DNA of 64,000 nt from Hypericum androsaemum (taxonomy: Eukaryota; Streptophyta; Magnoliopsida; Malpighiales; Hypericaceae), in contig OZ023193.1 of NCBI GenBank assembly GCA_963995505.1, positions 3,100,001 to 3,164,000 of the forward strand, given 5' to 3'. The position numbers were made by a program, and so were the translations under genes. The first letter of the stretch is position 1. Each line of letters begins with the position of its first letter. The notes beneath the pieces are model-generated. The model was not told the DNA's origin and did no database searches. It worked only from the letters and a program-made list of their open reading frames with translations. This document shows positions 24,766-36,627 of this stretch, piece by piece.

Positions 24766-26559
24766 CTTAGATGTTATTGAAGAATTTTAAGAGATTTTTT
24801 TTCCTCGTAATTTTTACTATATAAATTCGAATAAAATTTAAATTGTATTGACTCATATTCATATTTTGAACACTGATATTTCATTGATGAAATTAAAATA
24901 ACTTACTTAAAAGCCTTGATAGTCAATCAAAAAGGGTTGGCTTTACTGGTATGGCACTCTACTCCACATTCTATAATTTCTTCGAATTTGTGCTTTTCGA
25001 GACATTAATTATTAGCCAACAATTGCCCACTGTGCCCCCTAGAAAAACAATTGCCCACTACAATTAAATACTGGAGAATTTTTTTTAAGTCTAAGAGATT
25101 GTATATAATTAATAATCTACTAAGAAGTTTATCCTATAGTTTTTAGTCATTGAGTTTCGAAAAATGAATTAATTAATCTCTCAAAATATTTTTTAGTCGA
25201 TAATTCTTGATTAATGTTACTTACCAAAAAAAATCTTAAGTAATGTCAAAACTACTCTTCTCTTTCTCCTGCAAGTAAATGAAAGTATTTTGTGTGTGTG
25301 AGTAAACAGAAACCTCACCCAACTCAACCCACCAGTAAACTTGCATCAATAAGAGGGTTGTTGGAAATGGAAGGAGGTTGTTCTTCAAAAATGTTAAAAG
25401 AGGGTATATTTCAAAGAATACAAGATCCGTTCACTTTAATTAGATCTTGCCCATTTACTTAAACATCCATTTTTTATAAGTAAAGTATTGTATTCCATCA
25501 AAATAGACCCCCAAGAAAAGTTACATCCAAAGTATCAGATAATGACTATCGACATGCCACGACGATATATATACAATCTAAGTATAGACATTCAATGTCA
25601 CCAAAAGCATCAAAGGCACCAAAAAACCCCAAGGTAAATCAAATTAGATCCGAATATACACCAAACAAAAGGTACACCAAAACAAACAACCACACGTAAG
25701 CAGAATTATGGTAGGTCATAAGATCAAAATTGGTACATACGGCAAACAACCTTGAACATCCTTTTTTTTTGTAGTTTAAGTACCAAAATATTTTGTTGAT
25801 ATTACATGATTCCTGAATTACTTTTTTTTTTTGGCGAAAAGAAATGAACATCCATTTTCTTTAGTATTGTATAAGTGCAGTTCTGCTTAAATTACAATTC
25901 GGTCGCGTATGCGTGTGGTTCTATTTTGAATTGCAATTAGCTGTAAATTACAATTCGGTAGCTTTCGAAAAAAAGTTACATATATTTTTTTAAGTTGATA
26001 ACAAATTTCATTAGGGTCGGGTCATACAATGGCAAACGTTATATGATTGATCAAGATCACATATTTCGGTGGGTGGGCTCTTACAATTGTGTGGGCTCTT
26101 TTCAGTGGGTTAAGCTTGGGCTTGGTAGATAAGTTTTTTAAAAGTTTCGAGATTGGATATTTCGTAGAATCAAAATTAGTAATTTTTATTTTGGATAATT
26201 AAAATTTAGATTATGGAATGATCACCCCATCGGCGAACAGCATGTGCTGGATGGAGACGCTGACGACAAGCAATGGGAAGAAGAAAGACACGAGGTGGGG
26301 AAGAAATTGTGAGGGTATGTACGTAATTTCAAATGAAAAAAGAGAAAACAGATAAGTGATGCCAGCAAATGACCATAGTGTAATATTTGATCGAACTACA
26401 AAGATGGTAAAATATTTTCTTAAAACACTAAGAACCGTATTAGTTATTTATGTGACTTGAGAACAATTTGTCCAAATATTTTATATTTACATCAATATAG
26501 TTTAGCAAAATTCAAGAGAAAAATGACATATTATATGCGGTTTGTGGGCTAATGAGACT
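24766..26559. other. Intergenic DNA downstream of the UGT pair
   Basis: 24935-25075 is the third copy of the duplication-boundary repeat. 25472-25710 is similar to 58748-58985 and begins with the dispersed motif ataagtaaagtattgtat; it is probably a LINE 3' end on the minus strand. No gene. Confidence 0.45.
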
Positions 26560-26906
26560 TGGTATGTATGAGAAGGTTTTTTAGGAAAATGTATGAGATG
26601 GTTTGATAAGAACTTTTTGGGGTAATTCTATGAGCTTATGAACTCATCATAATCGGATTATTTTCAATGAGTTAAGGTGCTACCGCATTCTATTCTCTCC
26701 CGAGTACGGAGATGACTATTCTGGTCCAACGGGATTCGGAGACCAACACCTGATCTCATTTTCCTCAAAAAAAAAAAAACACCTGATCTCATTGGTGGAC
26801 TCAAATGTGTAATAGGGGTTTGTTTCCTCCGTTGCCTTTACTTTGCTCCTAACTAACTATATTACTATAGTAGTTTCATTAATAAAATATCTGCTTGTCA
26901 AAAAAG
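26560..26906 (+). mobile_element. LINE 3' end remnant
   Basis: Broken translation gives THHNRIIFNE, the equivalent of the IWTHxNRxIF block, followed by a typical plant LINE tail (tcattaataaaatatctgct, then A-rich). A small internal duplication of acacctgatctcatt flanks an A13 run. Confidence 0.5.
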
Positions 26907-27119
26907 TTACGTGCATTTTTACAATTGATTTGAGAATGTTATACAAATCTACTGATAAAATATATTTTCATGAATTTATTACGAAGTGTTGACAAGAGAT
27001 TGCTGGAGTTTTGGAAGACCGAAATATTGCACCACCACTCTGACAGGAAATTTTAGTTGCGTGGACATGAGCACCGGAGGGTTCATCAAGTTCAGTACTA
27101 AAAGTGCCTCGATGGGCAA

Positions 27120-27365
27120 CCCCGACCTAACAAGTGTGAGTTGTGTTATTTTAGGGGCATCGATGATTGCACGACCCTAATCGCTGAGCTCTGACACTCA
27201 TCCCCGTGCCTCGAGCTTACCTGGGAAAGAGCTTTCGGCAAAGTGCGAGTCGAAGTCGGCTCGGCGTTGGCTATACTTTGTGACGGGCGTGATTTAGAGC
27301 GGGATCACACCCTGACGACCCTTATCCACCAAGTTAGGGAGTTGCTTGTTTGTGATTGGTGATTC
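27120..27365 (+). mobile_element. LINE RNase H domain remnant
   Basis: One frame reads LELTWERAFGKVRVEVGSAL and then RDLERDHTLTTLIHQVREL. This matches the RVT_3-type RNase H found in plant LINE ORF2 (alpha helix, then the VRVEVDS strand). The conserved Asp of VDS is Gly here and stops precede it, so it is inactive. Confidence 0.55.
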
Positions 27366-27810
27366 TGATACAACATATATAAAGGAAAAGTAACCACGTG
27401 ACAGATGTCCTCTGAAACCCTAATTATATGCTTTGATTATATTGTGTTTGATGTTCCATTTTTAGTCTATTTTGATGTGTACCCGCTTTACTCATTTACT
27501 AATGATGAAGTTATTGTTCTAGTGTACCACTAGAAATATTTTTTCAAGTAGACTGACCAAGAACTTTCTAGTTTCTCGCATAAATTTAAATTACAAAAAT
27601 CATCAAAATTCCCAAATATTTCTGGAAGACAATAAATATACATCGAGACACAGATATGTAAACTATTCAAACTGTAAAAATGAGCCACTAACATTATAAC
27701 GAGACACTTATCTTCCATTGAGAACCTTCATTTTGGGTGTGTGTTATTTTTTAAAACAAAATTACACTCAAGTTGGTCAAAGTGATAAAAAATTAGTAGA
27801 ATAATTTTGG

Positions 27811-30800
27811 GATACGTACAACTGCCATCTGTAAAGATAGATGAGCCTACAAGAGGCCTCATTGATAGCCTGGGTTGCTCCAATTTCCTCGACAAGGTAT
27901 GTGAAATTAGTATTAGACTGATTTTCTTATATTAACACTTAATGACTTTTTATTTTCATCGCTGTTGATTGACTATGGTCTCTCTGATTTCGGCAAGCCT
28001 ATTTTCATGGACGTTATTGAAGCCGAGATTAGCGTGCAACCAGGGTCACTGACATACGTTTCTTCCCTGTAAGAGGTTGTGATAGGCGTTGCTAAAAAGG
28101 AGGACCCGGAGGACTCTGTTACACTATGGGGCCATAGATGATGGCTGAGTGGCGAAGAAACTTGGCCTTGGATGTTAGACCATTGTTCGTGTGTCTTATT
28201 TCCCTAATCATATATTTTATTTCCCTCATCATGGGTTAAGATTCGTTGTCTTATCATTTTTAATTATAATTGAAAGACAGATGCTTTCTCTTTCATGGAT
28301 CTGTTGTTTATTTTTTTACTACTGCCGTAATTCTTAAGTGTGGGTTTATGGTTAATGCTTCTTAATTTGCTTGAAAGTAAAAAAAGTTTAACGAAATGCG
28401 ACAACAACCAAGACCTCATGCATGTTGTAAATGTGCAAATAAATCATTAAATTTTTTTTACATGAAGTTACCTATTCTGGCCACTGGGTTACGTACAACT
28501 GCCATCTGTAGGATAGATGAGCCTACAAGAGGCCTCATCGATGGCCTGGGTTGCTCCAACTTCTTCGACAAGGTATGTGAAATTATAATCATACTGGTTT
28601 TCTTATATAAATAATTAGTGACTTTTTTATTTTTATCGCAGCTAATTGACTATGGTCTCTCTTATTTAGGCAAGCCTAAATTCATGGACGTTATTGAAGC
28701 TGAGATTGGCGTGCAACCAAGGCCACTGACATACGTTGCTTCCCCGAATGAGGTAGCTACGGGTGTTGCTAAAAAGGAGGACCCGGAAGACTCGGTTATA
28801 ATATGGGGGCTAGAGATGATGGCGGGAGTGGCGAAGAAGCTTGGCCTTGGATGTTAGATCATTGTTCGTGGGTCTTATTTCCCTAATCATACATTTTATT
28901 TCCCTAGTTATGCGTTAAGATTCGTTGTCTTGTCATTTTTATTTTTAATTCGAAAGATAAATGCTTTCTCTTTCGTGGATCAGTTATTTTTTATTTTACT
29001 ACTGTCGTAATTCTTAAATGTGGGTTTATGGTTAATACTTGTTAATTTTCTTGAAAGTACAAATGTTTAATGAAAGGCGACAACAACCAAGACCCCATGC
29101 TTGCTAGAAATGTGCAAACAAATCATTAAAAAATCTTACCTGAAGTTACCTATTCTGGCCTCCGGATACAGACATCTGCTATCTGTAGGATAGATAAGCC
29201 TATAAGAGGTCTCATCGATGGCCTGGGTTGCTCCAACTTCTTCGACAAGGTATGTGAAATTATTATTAGACTTATTTTCTTATATTAACAATTATTGACT
29301 TTTTTATTTTCATCACAGCTGATTGACTATGGTCTCTCTGATTTCGGCAAGCCTATTTTCAATGACGTTATTGAAGCCCAAATTGACGTGCAACCATGTC
29401 ACTGACATATGTTGCTTTCCCGTATGAGGTTGCGACTGGCGTTGCTAAAAATGAGACCCGGGAGACTCTGTTATACTATAAGGGCCGGAGATTATGGCAG
29501 GAGTGGCGAAGAAGCTTGGCCTTGGATGATAGACCATTATTCGTGGGTCTTATTTCCCTAATCATGCATTTTATTTCCCTAATTATGTGTTGAGATTTGT
29601 TGTCTTGTCATTTATAATTTTAATACAAAAGGCAAATGCTTTCTCTTTCGTGGATCTGTTATTTTTTAGTTTTACTACTGTCGCAATTCTTAAATGTGGG
29701 TTTATGGTTAATGCTTGTTAATTTACTTGAAAGTACAAAAAGTTTAACAAAATGCGGCAACAACCAAAACCTCATGCATGTTGTAAATGTGCAAACAAAT
29801 CATTAAAAAAATTCTTACCTGAATTTACCTATTCTGGCCGCCGGGATACGTACATCTGCAATCTTTAGGATAGATGAGCCTACAAGAGGCCTCATCGACG
29901 GCCTGGGTTGCTCCAATTTCTTCGACCAGGTATGTGAAATTATTATTGGACTTATTTTCTTATATTAACACTTACTGACTTTTTTATTTTCATCGCAGCT
30001 GATTAACTATGGTCTCTCTGATTTCGGTAAACCTATTTCAATAGACGTTATTGAAGCTAAGATTGGCGTGCGACCAGGGTCACTGACATACGTTGCTTCC
30101 CCGTATGAGGTTGCGATGGGCATTGCTAAAAAGGAGGATCCTGAGGACTTTGTTATACTATAGGAGTGGCGAAGAAGCTTGGCCTTGGATAATAGACCAT
30201 TGTTCGTGGGTTTTATTTGCCTAATCATGCATTAAAATTCGTTGTCTTGTTATTTTTAATTTTAATTTGAAACACAGATGCTTTCTCTTTCGTAGATCTG
30301 TTGTTTTTTATTTTTATACTGTTGTAATTCTTAAATGTGGGTTTGTGGTTAATGCTTGTTAATTTGCTTGAAAGTACAAAAAGTTTAACGAAACCCGACA
30401 ACAACCAAGATTCCATGCATGCTATAAATATGCAAATAAATCATTAAAAAATCCTTAGCTAAAGTTACATATTCTGTCCGCCGGATACGTATAGCTGCCA
30501 TCTGTAGGATAGATGAGCTTACAAGAGGCCTCATCGACGGCCTAGGTTGCTCCAACTTCTTCGACAAGGTATGTGGAATTATTATTAGACTTATTTTCTT
30601 ATATTAACACTTAGTAACTTTTTTATTTTCATCGCAGCTGATTGACTATGGTCTCACTGATTTCGACAAGTCTATTTCCATGGTTGTTATTGAAGTTGAG
30701 ATTGCGTGCAACCAGGGTCACTGAAATACGTTGCTTCCCCGTATGAGGTTTCGACGGGCATTGCTAAAAAAGAGGATTCAGAGGACTCAGTTATACTTTG

Positions 30801-33080
30801 AGGGCCGGAGATGATGGCGGGAGTGGCGAAGAAGCTTGACCTTTGATGATAGACCATTGTTCGTGGGTCTTATTTCTCTAATCATGTATTTTATTTCTCT
30901 AATCATGGGTTAAGATTTATTGTGTTGTTATTTTTAATTTTAATTCGAAAGACAAATGCTTTCTCTTTCGTGGATCTGTTGTTTACTTTTTTACTATTGC
31001 CGTAATTCTTAAATATGAGTTTATGGTTAGTGCTTGTTAATTTAATTGAAAGTACAAAAATTTTAACAAAATAATACAGGCTGTAAATGTGCAAACAAAT
31101 CAATAAAAAATCCTTACCTGAAGTTACTTATTCTGGCCGCCGGGATACGTACAACTGCCATCTGTAGGATATATGAGCCTACAAAAGGCCTCATCAATGG
31201 CCTGGGTTGCTCGAACTTTATCTACAAGGTATGTAAAATTATTATTAGACTTATTTTCTTATATTAACACTTAGTGATGTTTTTATTTTTATTGCTACTG
31301 ATTGACTATGGTCTCTATGATTTCGGCAAGTCTATTTTCATGGACGTTATTGAAGCCGAGATTGGCATACAACCAGGGTCAAGGACATACATTGCTTCCC
31401 CGTATGAGGTTGCAATCGGCGTTGCTAAAAAGAAGGACCCAGAGGACTCAGTTATACTATAGAGGGAGGAGATGGTGGCAGGAGTGGCGAAGAAGCTTAG
31501 CCTAGCATGATAGACCATTGTTCTTGGGTCTTATTTTCCTAATCATGTATTTTATTTCCCTAATCATGTGTTAAGATTCGTTGTCTTATCATTTTTAATT
31601 TTAATTCGAAAGAATGATGCTTTCTCTTTCGTGGATCTGCTTTTTTTTTCTTTTTACTACTGCCGTAATTATTAAATGTGGGTTTATCATTAATGCTTGT
31701 CAATTTGCTTGAAATTAAAAAAAATTTAACGAAACGCAACAACAACCAAGACCCTATGCAGGCTGTAAATGTGCAAACAAATCAATAAAAAATTCTTACC
31801 TGAAGTTACCTATTCTGGCGGCCGGGATACGTATAGCTGCAACTGTAGGATAGATGAGCCTACAAGAGGCTTGATCGACGGCCTGGGTTGCTCCACCTTC
31901 TTCGACAAGGTATGTGAAATTATTATTAGAATTATTTTCTTATTATATTAACACTTTGTAACTTTTTTATTTTCATCATAGCTAATTGACCATGGTCTCT
32001 CTGATTTCTTCAAGTATATTTCCATGGACGTTATTGAAGCCGAGATTGGTGTGCAACAGGGTCACTGACATACGTTGCTTCGTTGTATGTGGTTGCGGCG
32101 GGCGTTGCTAAAAAGGAGAACCCGAAGGACTCGGTTATACTTTGAGGGTCGGAGATGATGGCGGGAGTGGCGAAGAAGCTTGGCATTGGATGATAAACCA
32201 TTGTTCGTGGGTCTTATTTCCCTAATCATGTATTTTATTTTCCTAATCATGCATTAAGATTTGTTGTCTTGTTATTTTTAATTTTAATTCGAAAGACATA
32301 TGTTTTCTCTTTCGTGGATCTGTTGTTTATTCTTTTTACTACTGTCATAATTCTTAAATATGAGTTTACGGTTAATGCTTGTTAATTTGCTTGAAAATAC
32401 AAAAAATTTAACAAAATGCGACAACAACCAAGACCCTATGCAGGATGTAAATGTGCAAACAAATCAATAAAAAATTCCTACCTAAAGTTACTTATTTTGG
32501 TCGCCATGATACATACAACTGCCATCTGTAGGATATATGAACCTACAAAAGGCCTCATTGACGACCTGGGTTGCTCCAACTTCTTCTACAAGGTATGTGA
32601 AATTATTATTAGACTTATTTTCTTATATTAATACTTAGTGACTTTTTTATTTTCATCGCAATTGATTGACTATAGTCTCTCTGATTTCAGCAAGTCTATT
32701 TCCATGGACGTTATTGAAGCCGAGATTGGCGTACAACTAGGGTCAAGGACATACATTGCTTCCCCGTATCAGTATGAGATTGCGATAGGCGTTGCTAAAA
32801 AGGAGGACCCGAAGGACTCAGTTATACTGTAGAGGGAGGAGATGGTGGCGGGAGTGGCGAAGAAGCTTGGCCTCAGATGATTGACCATTGTTCTTGGGTC
32901 TTATTTTCCTAATCATGCATTTTATTTTCCTAATCATGCGTTAAGATTCGTTGTCTTGTCATTTTTAATTTTAATTCGAAAGACTGATGCTTTCTCTTCC
33001 GTGGATCTGCTATTTTTTCCTTTTACTACTGCCGTAATTATTAAATGTGCGTTTATCATTATTGCTTGTTAATTTGCTTG
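27811..33080 (+). repeat. Eight-unit tandem array of a two-exon gene segment
   Basis: Units begin near 27811, 28488, 29164, 29845, 30484, 31144, 31826 and 32508, spaced 639-682 bp apart. The eighth lacks its last 100 bp or so. Each unit contains, in order: acceptor ctgtag; exon A (about 61 bp, IDEPTRGLIDGLGCSNFFDK); an intron of about 69 bp starting gtatgtgaaatta and ending tttatttt(c/t)atcgcag; exon B (LIDYGLSDFGKP.FMDVIEAEIGVQPGS...); then a conserved 3' stretch including ttctctttcgtggatctg. Unit 2 is open to a stop after KKLGLGC. Units 1, 4, 6 and 8 have earlier stops in exon B, and units 3, 5 and 7 have small frameshifts. I do not recognise the protein. Conserved splice signals and protein-level similarity suggest the 3' end of a gene was amplified and then decayed. 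Confidence 0.85.
28512..28857 (+). pseudogene. Best-preserved unit of the array: two 3' exons of an unrecognised gene
   Basis: Exon A 28512-28572 and exon B 28642-28857 join in frame to about 91 residues ending MAGVAKKLGLGC. The exon A acceptor leaves a phase that needs an upstream exon, and none is seen before the array. Exon B is rich in Glu/Asp/Lys near its end (VAKKEDPEDSVI). No catalytic motif or membrane segment is evident. It could be a real terminal exon pair only if an upstream exon outside the array is spliced in. Confidence 0.4.
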
Positions 33081-34357
33081 TTGGTAGGGTGGCCACCTGA
33101 GGGCCAAGTTCGTGATGCTTGGACATCAATTATTAATAAAATATTTTATCAATAAATAATATTTATAGTTTGATGGGATCGATTGTGAAATCTTGTGAAA
33201 CTTTTCCGGTTCTTCTTGTTGTTAAATTTATATCCGACTGTAATAATTGTCGCCACCTTGTCAAATAAAGTTGTGGCGGGTAGAGTTTTTCTTATTGAGT
33301 AACTTTTACTTACGTTATTTTTTTACTGAATTTTATCACCGTGAGTTTTATCGAAGTCGACGATCGTTATCTGGTAAAAAATAATTCTACACTAAGGAAT
33401 CGTCAAACTCTTATGGAACTTTTTCTCTCTTGTTAACATTTTTATCCGAGTGTAATTATTGTTGGTCCGTGGTATTGAATTAGTAGTACAATGTTAATGT
33501 ATAGCGAATAGACTTATTGGTGCTGTGTATTGCAGATAGACTTCCTGGAGCAAATGAATATTTTATCAAAGATTGTTTATAGGTAGGTCCAAATCTTATG
33601 ACAATAATTTAAATGGACAAATGGTTTCTTTTTATTCAATTTATGACTATGATCTCATATTCTTAACAATTCTACATTATCTAAAGCTTTTCTAATTATT
33701 GCGGCTGTTTCTTCTTGGAATAGTTTCACTTTCTACGAACGGTTCCTCTAGACGGGCCGACATTTCTGGGCTTTTTCTGGATTTAAAGAATGGGCTGGGC
33801 CAAGAATGAAAACTTATACGTATTTTACCCTCTCTAATTTTTTATAATTTACTTTCAATTTTTAATGAACTTCTATTGATATGGTTAGACTAAAACTTAA
33901 TTTTTTGTCAAGGAGTCAGCCACGTGGCAACAATCATAGCTAAAATCAGGCCCACCTCTAAATATTTTTATGTCAAATTTCCGCTCCTGTTCTATACGTC
34001 TCTTTAATTCACAGGCTCTTAAATGGCGAAGGGACCCTCCATGGATTCAGCGGGTTGATCGAAATCGTCATCAATAAAGTCGCCGTGAATGGAAAGCGGT
34101 TGCGCTCAGAAAATGTTACGTTAACATCTACTTACTATTTTAGCAACAAATACTTAAAACAAGAGATTTTAAATGGTTAAAAATTTAGTAATGTGAAATA
34201 TTTGTATGAAGAATTTTGCAACCTTTTAAAAATGTCACCTATTTAAACCTAAACGCCGCAGTGACAAAAGACTAATTAAAGTTTGAAGACACATGTCACA
34301 GTGATTTTTTTACAAGTAGATTGTATTTATCTACAAAAATTTTCCAAAATAGTAACT
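33081..34357. other. Intergenic DNA, no recognised gene
   Basis: AT-rich. The phrase ttactgaattttatcaccgtg near 33323 resembles one near 52515. No complete gene or element seen. Confidence 0.4.
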
Positions 34358-34367
34358 AATTACAATT

Positions 34368-35126
34368 AAGAGTGAGCATTCGGATTATCCGAATCTGAAT
34401 TATCTAAATTTGATACTATCCAAACTATCTGAATTGACAATTTGAACTATCCGATTTATGACAGCAAAAACGAGAACGTACACTACAATAAAATTTTAGT
34501 GTATTTACACTATTTAAGTTGTAAATGTTATACTTAATAAAATTTTACTTATAAAAAAAACTTACACTACATTAAGAAATACACACTTTAATGTCTATTC
34601 ACGCTAAAACATTTGAGCAAAAGGAAAGTGAAGAGATTCACGCCATATCCGCCTCTTGAAGCTCCTGGAGTTCAAGCTCCAAGTCCTGCCCTGGTCTTGG
34701 TCGCATACCGGTGTTCCCCGATTACTGCTCTTCTTTTACATAGCTCGCATGAGTTCTTAATTGATTGAATTATAAATATATTTTGAGTGATCTGCTAACT
34801 GGGAAGAGGACGAGCACTAGAAAATTGGGAATTAGGTATTAAGATATGAAGACTGTTTTTTTTTAGGGGTAAGTGATCTATTTGGGTTTCCGAGGATGGG
34901 AAAGTAAAGTAATTTATTAATTTGGCGGATGCACTTTGGTCGCTACTTGGCTGCGGGCTAATGCTTGCTGGACTAATTTTTTAATTCGGATAGTTCGAAT
35001 AATCTGAATTTACATTTTCATTGTCGAAATCCGAATTCAGATCCAAACTTAAAATTTTTGATAATTCGAATCTGAATCCGAACACAAAATATTCCGAATC
35101 GAATTTTTGAGTATATGCCCAATCCT
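34368..35126. mobile_element. Non-autonomous hAT-like element
   Basis: A 759-bp element flanked by the direct repeat aattacaatt (34358-34367 and 35127-35136). Its ends are imperfect inverted repeats (AAGAGTGAGCAT against AGGATTGGGCAT), followed on both sides by many cggat/gaatc repeats typical of hAT subterminal regions. No transposase is present. Confidence 0.65.
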
Positions 35127-35437
35127 AATTACAATTGTTATTTGTTACACTCTTTAGTGCTCGCAAGTATACGTCGCCTAAAAAATAAAATTGTGCTAAT
35201 ACATCCAATTTTAATAAGTGTGGTACGGTCATTTCAATTGCTATTTGTTATATACTTAAGAATGCAACAGTATTGTCAAAGGGTATTTAGCCCGACGATA
35301 TGTTTTAAATTTTACTTTTAAAAAAAATAACAGTATTAATACTTGCTCGGAATATTTTACTACCTTATAAAGGTTCACGCGTCTGAAATCAGTATTAGTA
35401 TGTATAGTAGTGTCTATTCATGTAGTTAAAAAAAGTT

Positions 35438-35670
35438 GGGAAAAGTTCACTTTAGTACCCTGTGGTATCGACCAAAATCACTTTAGTACCCTGTGGTAAA
35501 AAACTGATCAATCGAGTCATACTTATTCCAATTAACATCAAAAAGGGCCTCGGGCAGCTGCCCGGAGCTGCCCGGATCTGCCCGAACCCTGCCCGGGCTA
35601 CGTGGCCAGCCACGTCACCAAAACTTGATGACGTGGCGCCACGTCACCTCTTCTTCTTCTTCTTCTTCTT

Positions 35671-35701
<31 letters not shown>

Positions 35702-36618
35702 TCACCGTCGCCGCCACCACCTTCTTCGTCTCCGCCACCATTTATCTCAAATGGACCCATCCACAATCGACCCACCAACCCGAATTAATACGTAATAAAT
35801 ACCATTTCCTTTTTTACGTCGCACACTCTGGTCTTTTACCGGCGGTGAAAAGGTACTAACACTGGTTGGAGGAGAAGGAGACGCGGTTGCTAGCGAGGTC
35901 GGCGACGACACGTGTCCCCTGCTGCTGCACGTTCCCAATGATCGACAGCGACGACAACGTCGGCGCGAAGGCCAGGCAGTACGTGCCTGGGTCATCCACC
36001 GGGATTAGGTAGTTCGTCGTCGGTAGGATCCATGACTGGCCGCCGGCGAACTGGAACGCCAGCGTCGGGACGCTGACGCTGGACATTCCAATGACGTCGT
36101 AGCACGTGTCGAAGAGCTGCTCCGCAGACTCCTTCCGCCGGAGATGTCCCGTCATCGACACGAAGGCGTCCCGGAGCGCAGAGTAGGCCTCGTCCCTCAG
36201 CCGCGTCACCGCCGTCCCGCAGTCGACGGTAACGCCTCCGTTGCCGGAGCTCTCGTCGATCTGGAACACCGATGATGGGATGTCCAGCCCCCGGCCCCCG
36301 AGGCCGATCAGTCTGGCGGCACCGACGAAGAGGCCTTCGTTGTCGTCCGGAGACGAAGAAGGTGGCGGCGGCGACGGTGATAAGAAGAAGAAGAAGAAGA
36401 AGAAGAATAGGTGACGTGGCGCCACGTCATCAAAATTGGTGACGTGGCTGCCACGTGGCCCGGGCAGGGTTCGGGCGGATCCGGGCAGCTCCGGGCAGCT
36501 GCCCGAGGCCCTTTTTGATGTTAATTGGAATAAGTATGACTCGATTGATCGGTTTTTTACCACAGGGTACTAAAGTGATTTTGGTCGATACCACAGGGTA
36601 CTAAAGTGAACTTTTCCC
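35438..36618. mobile_element. Mutator-like Pack-MULE carrying an aspartic protease fragment
   Basis: A 1181-bp element with a 9-bp target-site duplication, aaaaaagtt (35429-35437 and 36619-36627). Terminal inverted repeats of about 215 bp look more than 95% identical and extend, less strictly, to about 300 bp through a (ctt)n run at 35650-35700. The end starts GGGAAAAGTTCACTTTAGTA, and that CACTTTAGTACCCTGTGGT phrase is repeated 43 bp inward. Further in lie GC palindromes (gggcagctgccc) and TGACGTGGCGCCACGTCA at 35629-35646. There is no transposase. Confidence 0.88.
35856..36344 (-). pseudogene. A1 aspartic protease fragment (ASPG1-like), transposon cargo
   Basis: A minus-strand open frame matches the C-terminal lobe of plant A1 aspartic proteases of the ASPG1 type: EGLFVGAARLIGLGG, then RGLDIPSSVFQIDES, VTVDCGTAVTRL, FDTCYD, NYLIPVDDPGTYCLAFAP, SLSIIGNVQQQGTRV, ending NQC. 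The second catalytic motif D-S-G is D-C-G. About 100 residues normally between GLGG and GLDIPSS are missing, so the fragment is internally deleted. The N-terminal lobe with the first catalytic Asp is absent. The open frame continues upstream into the element's inverted repeat, ending at a Met near 36561 and forming a chimeric reading of 235 codons. Confidence 0.75.
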
Positions 36619-36627
36619 AAAAAAGTT

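Noticed and set aside
27811..33080. CRISPR or satellite interpretation of the array
   Set aside because: Units are 640-685 bp with exon-intron structure. There are no short direct repeats with unique spacers, and the DNA is plant nuclear.
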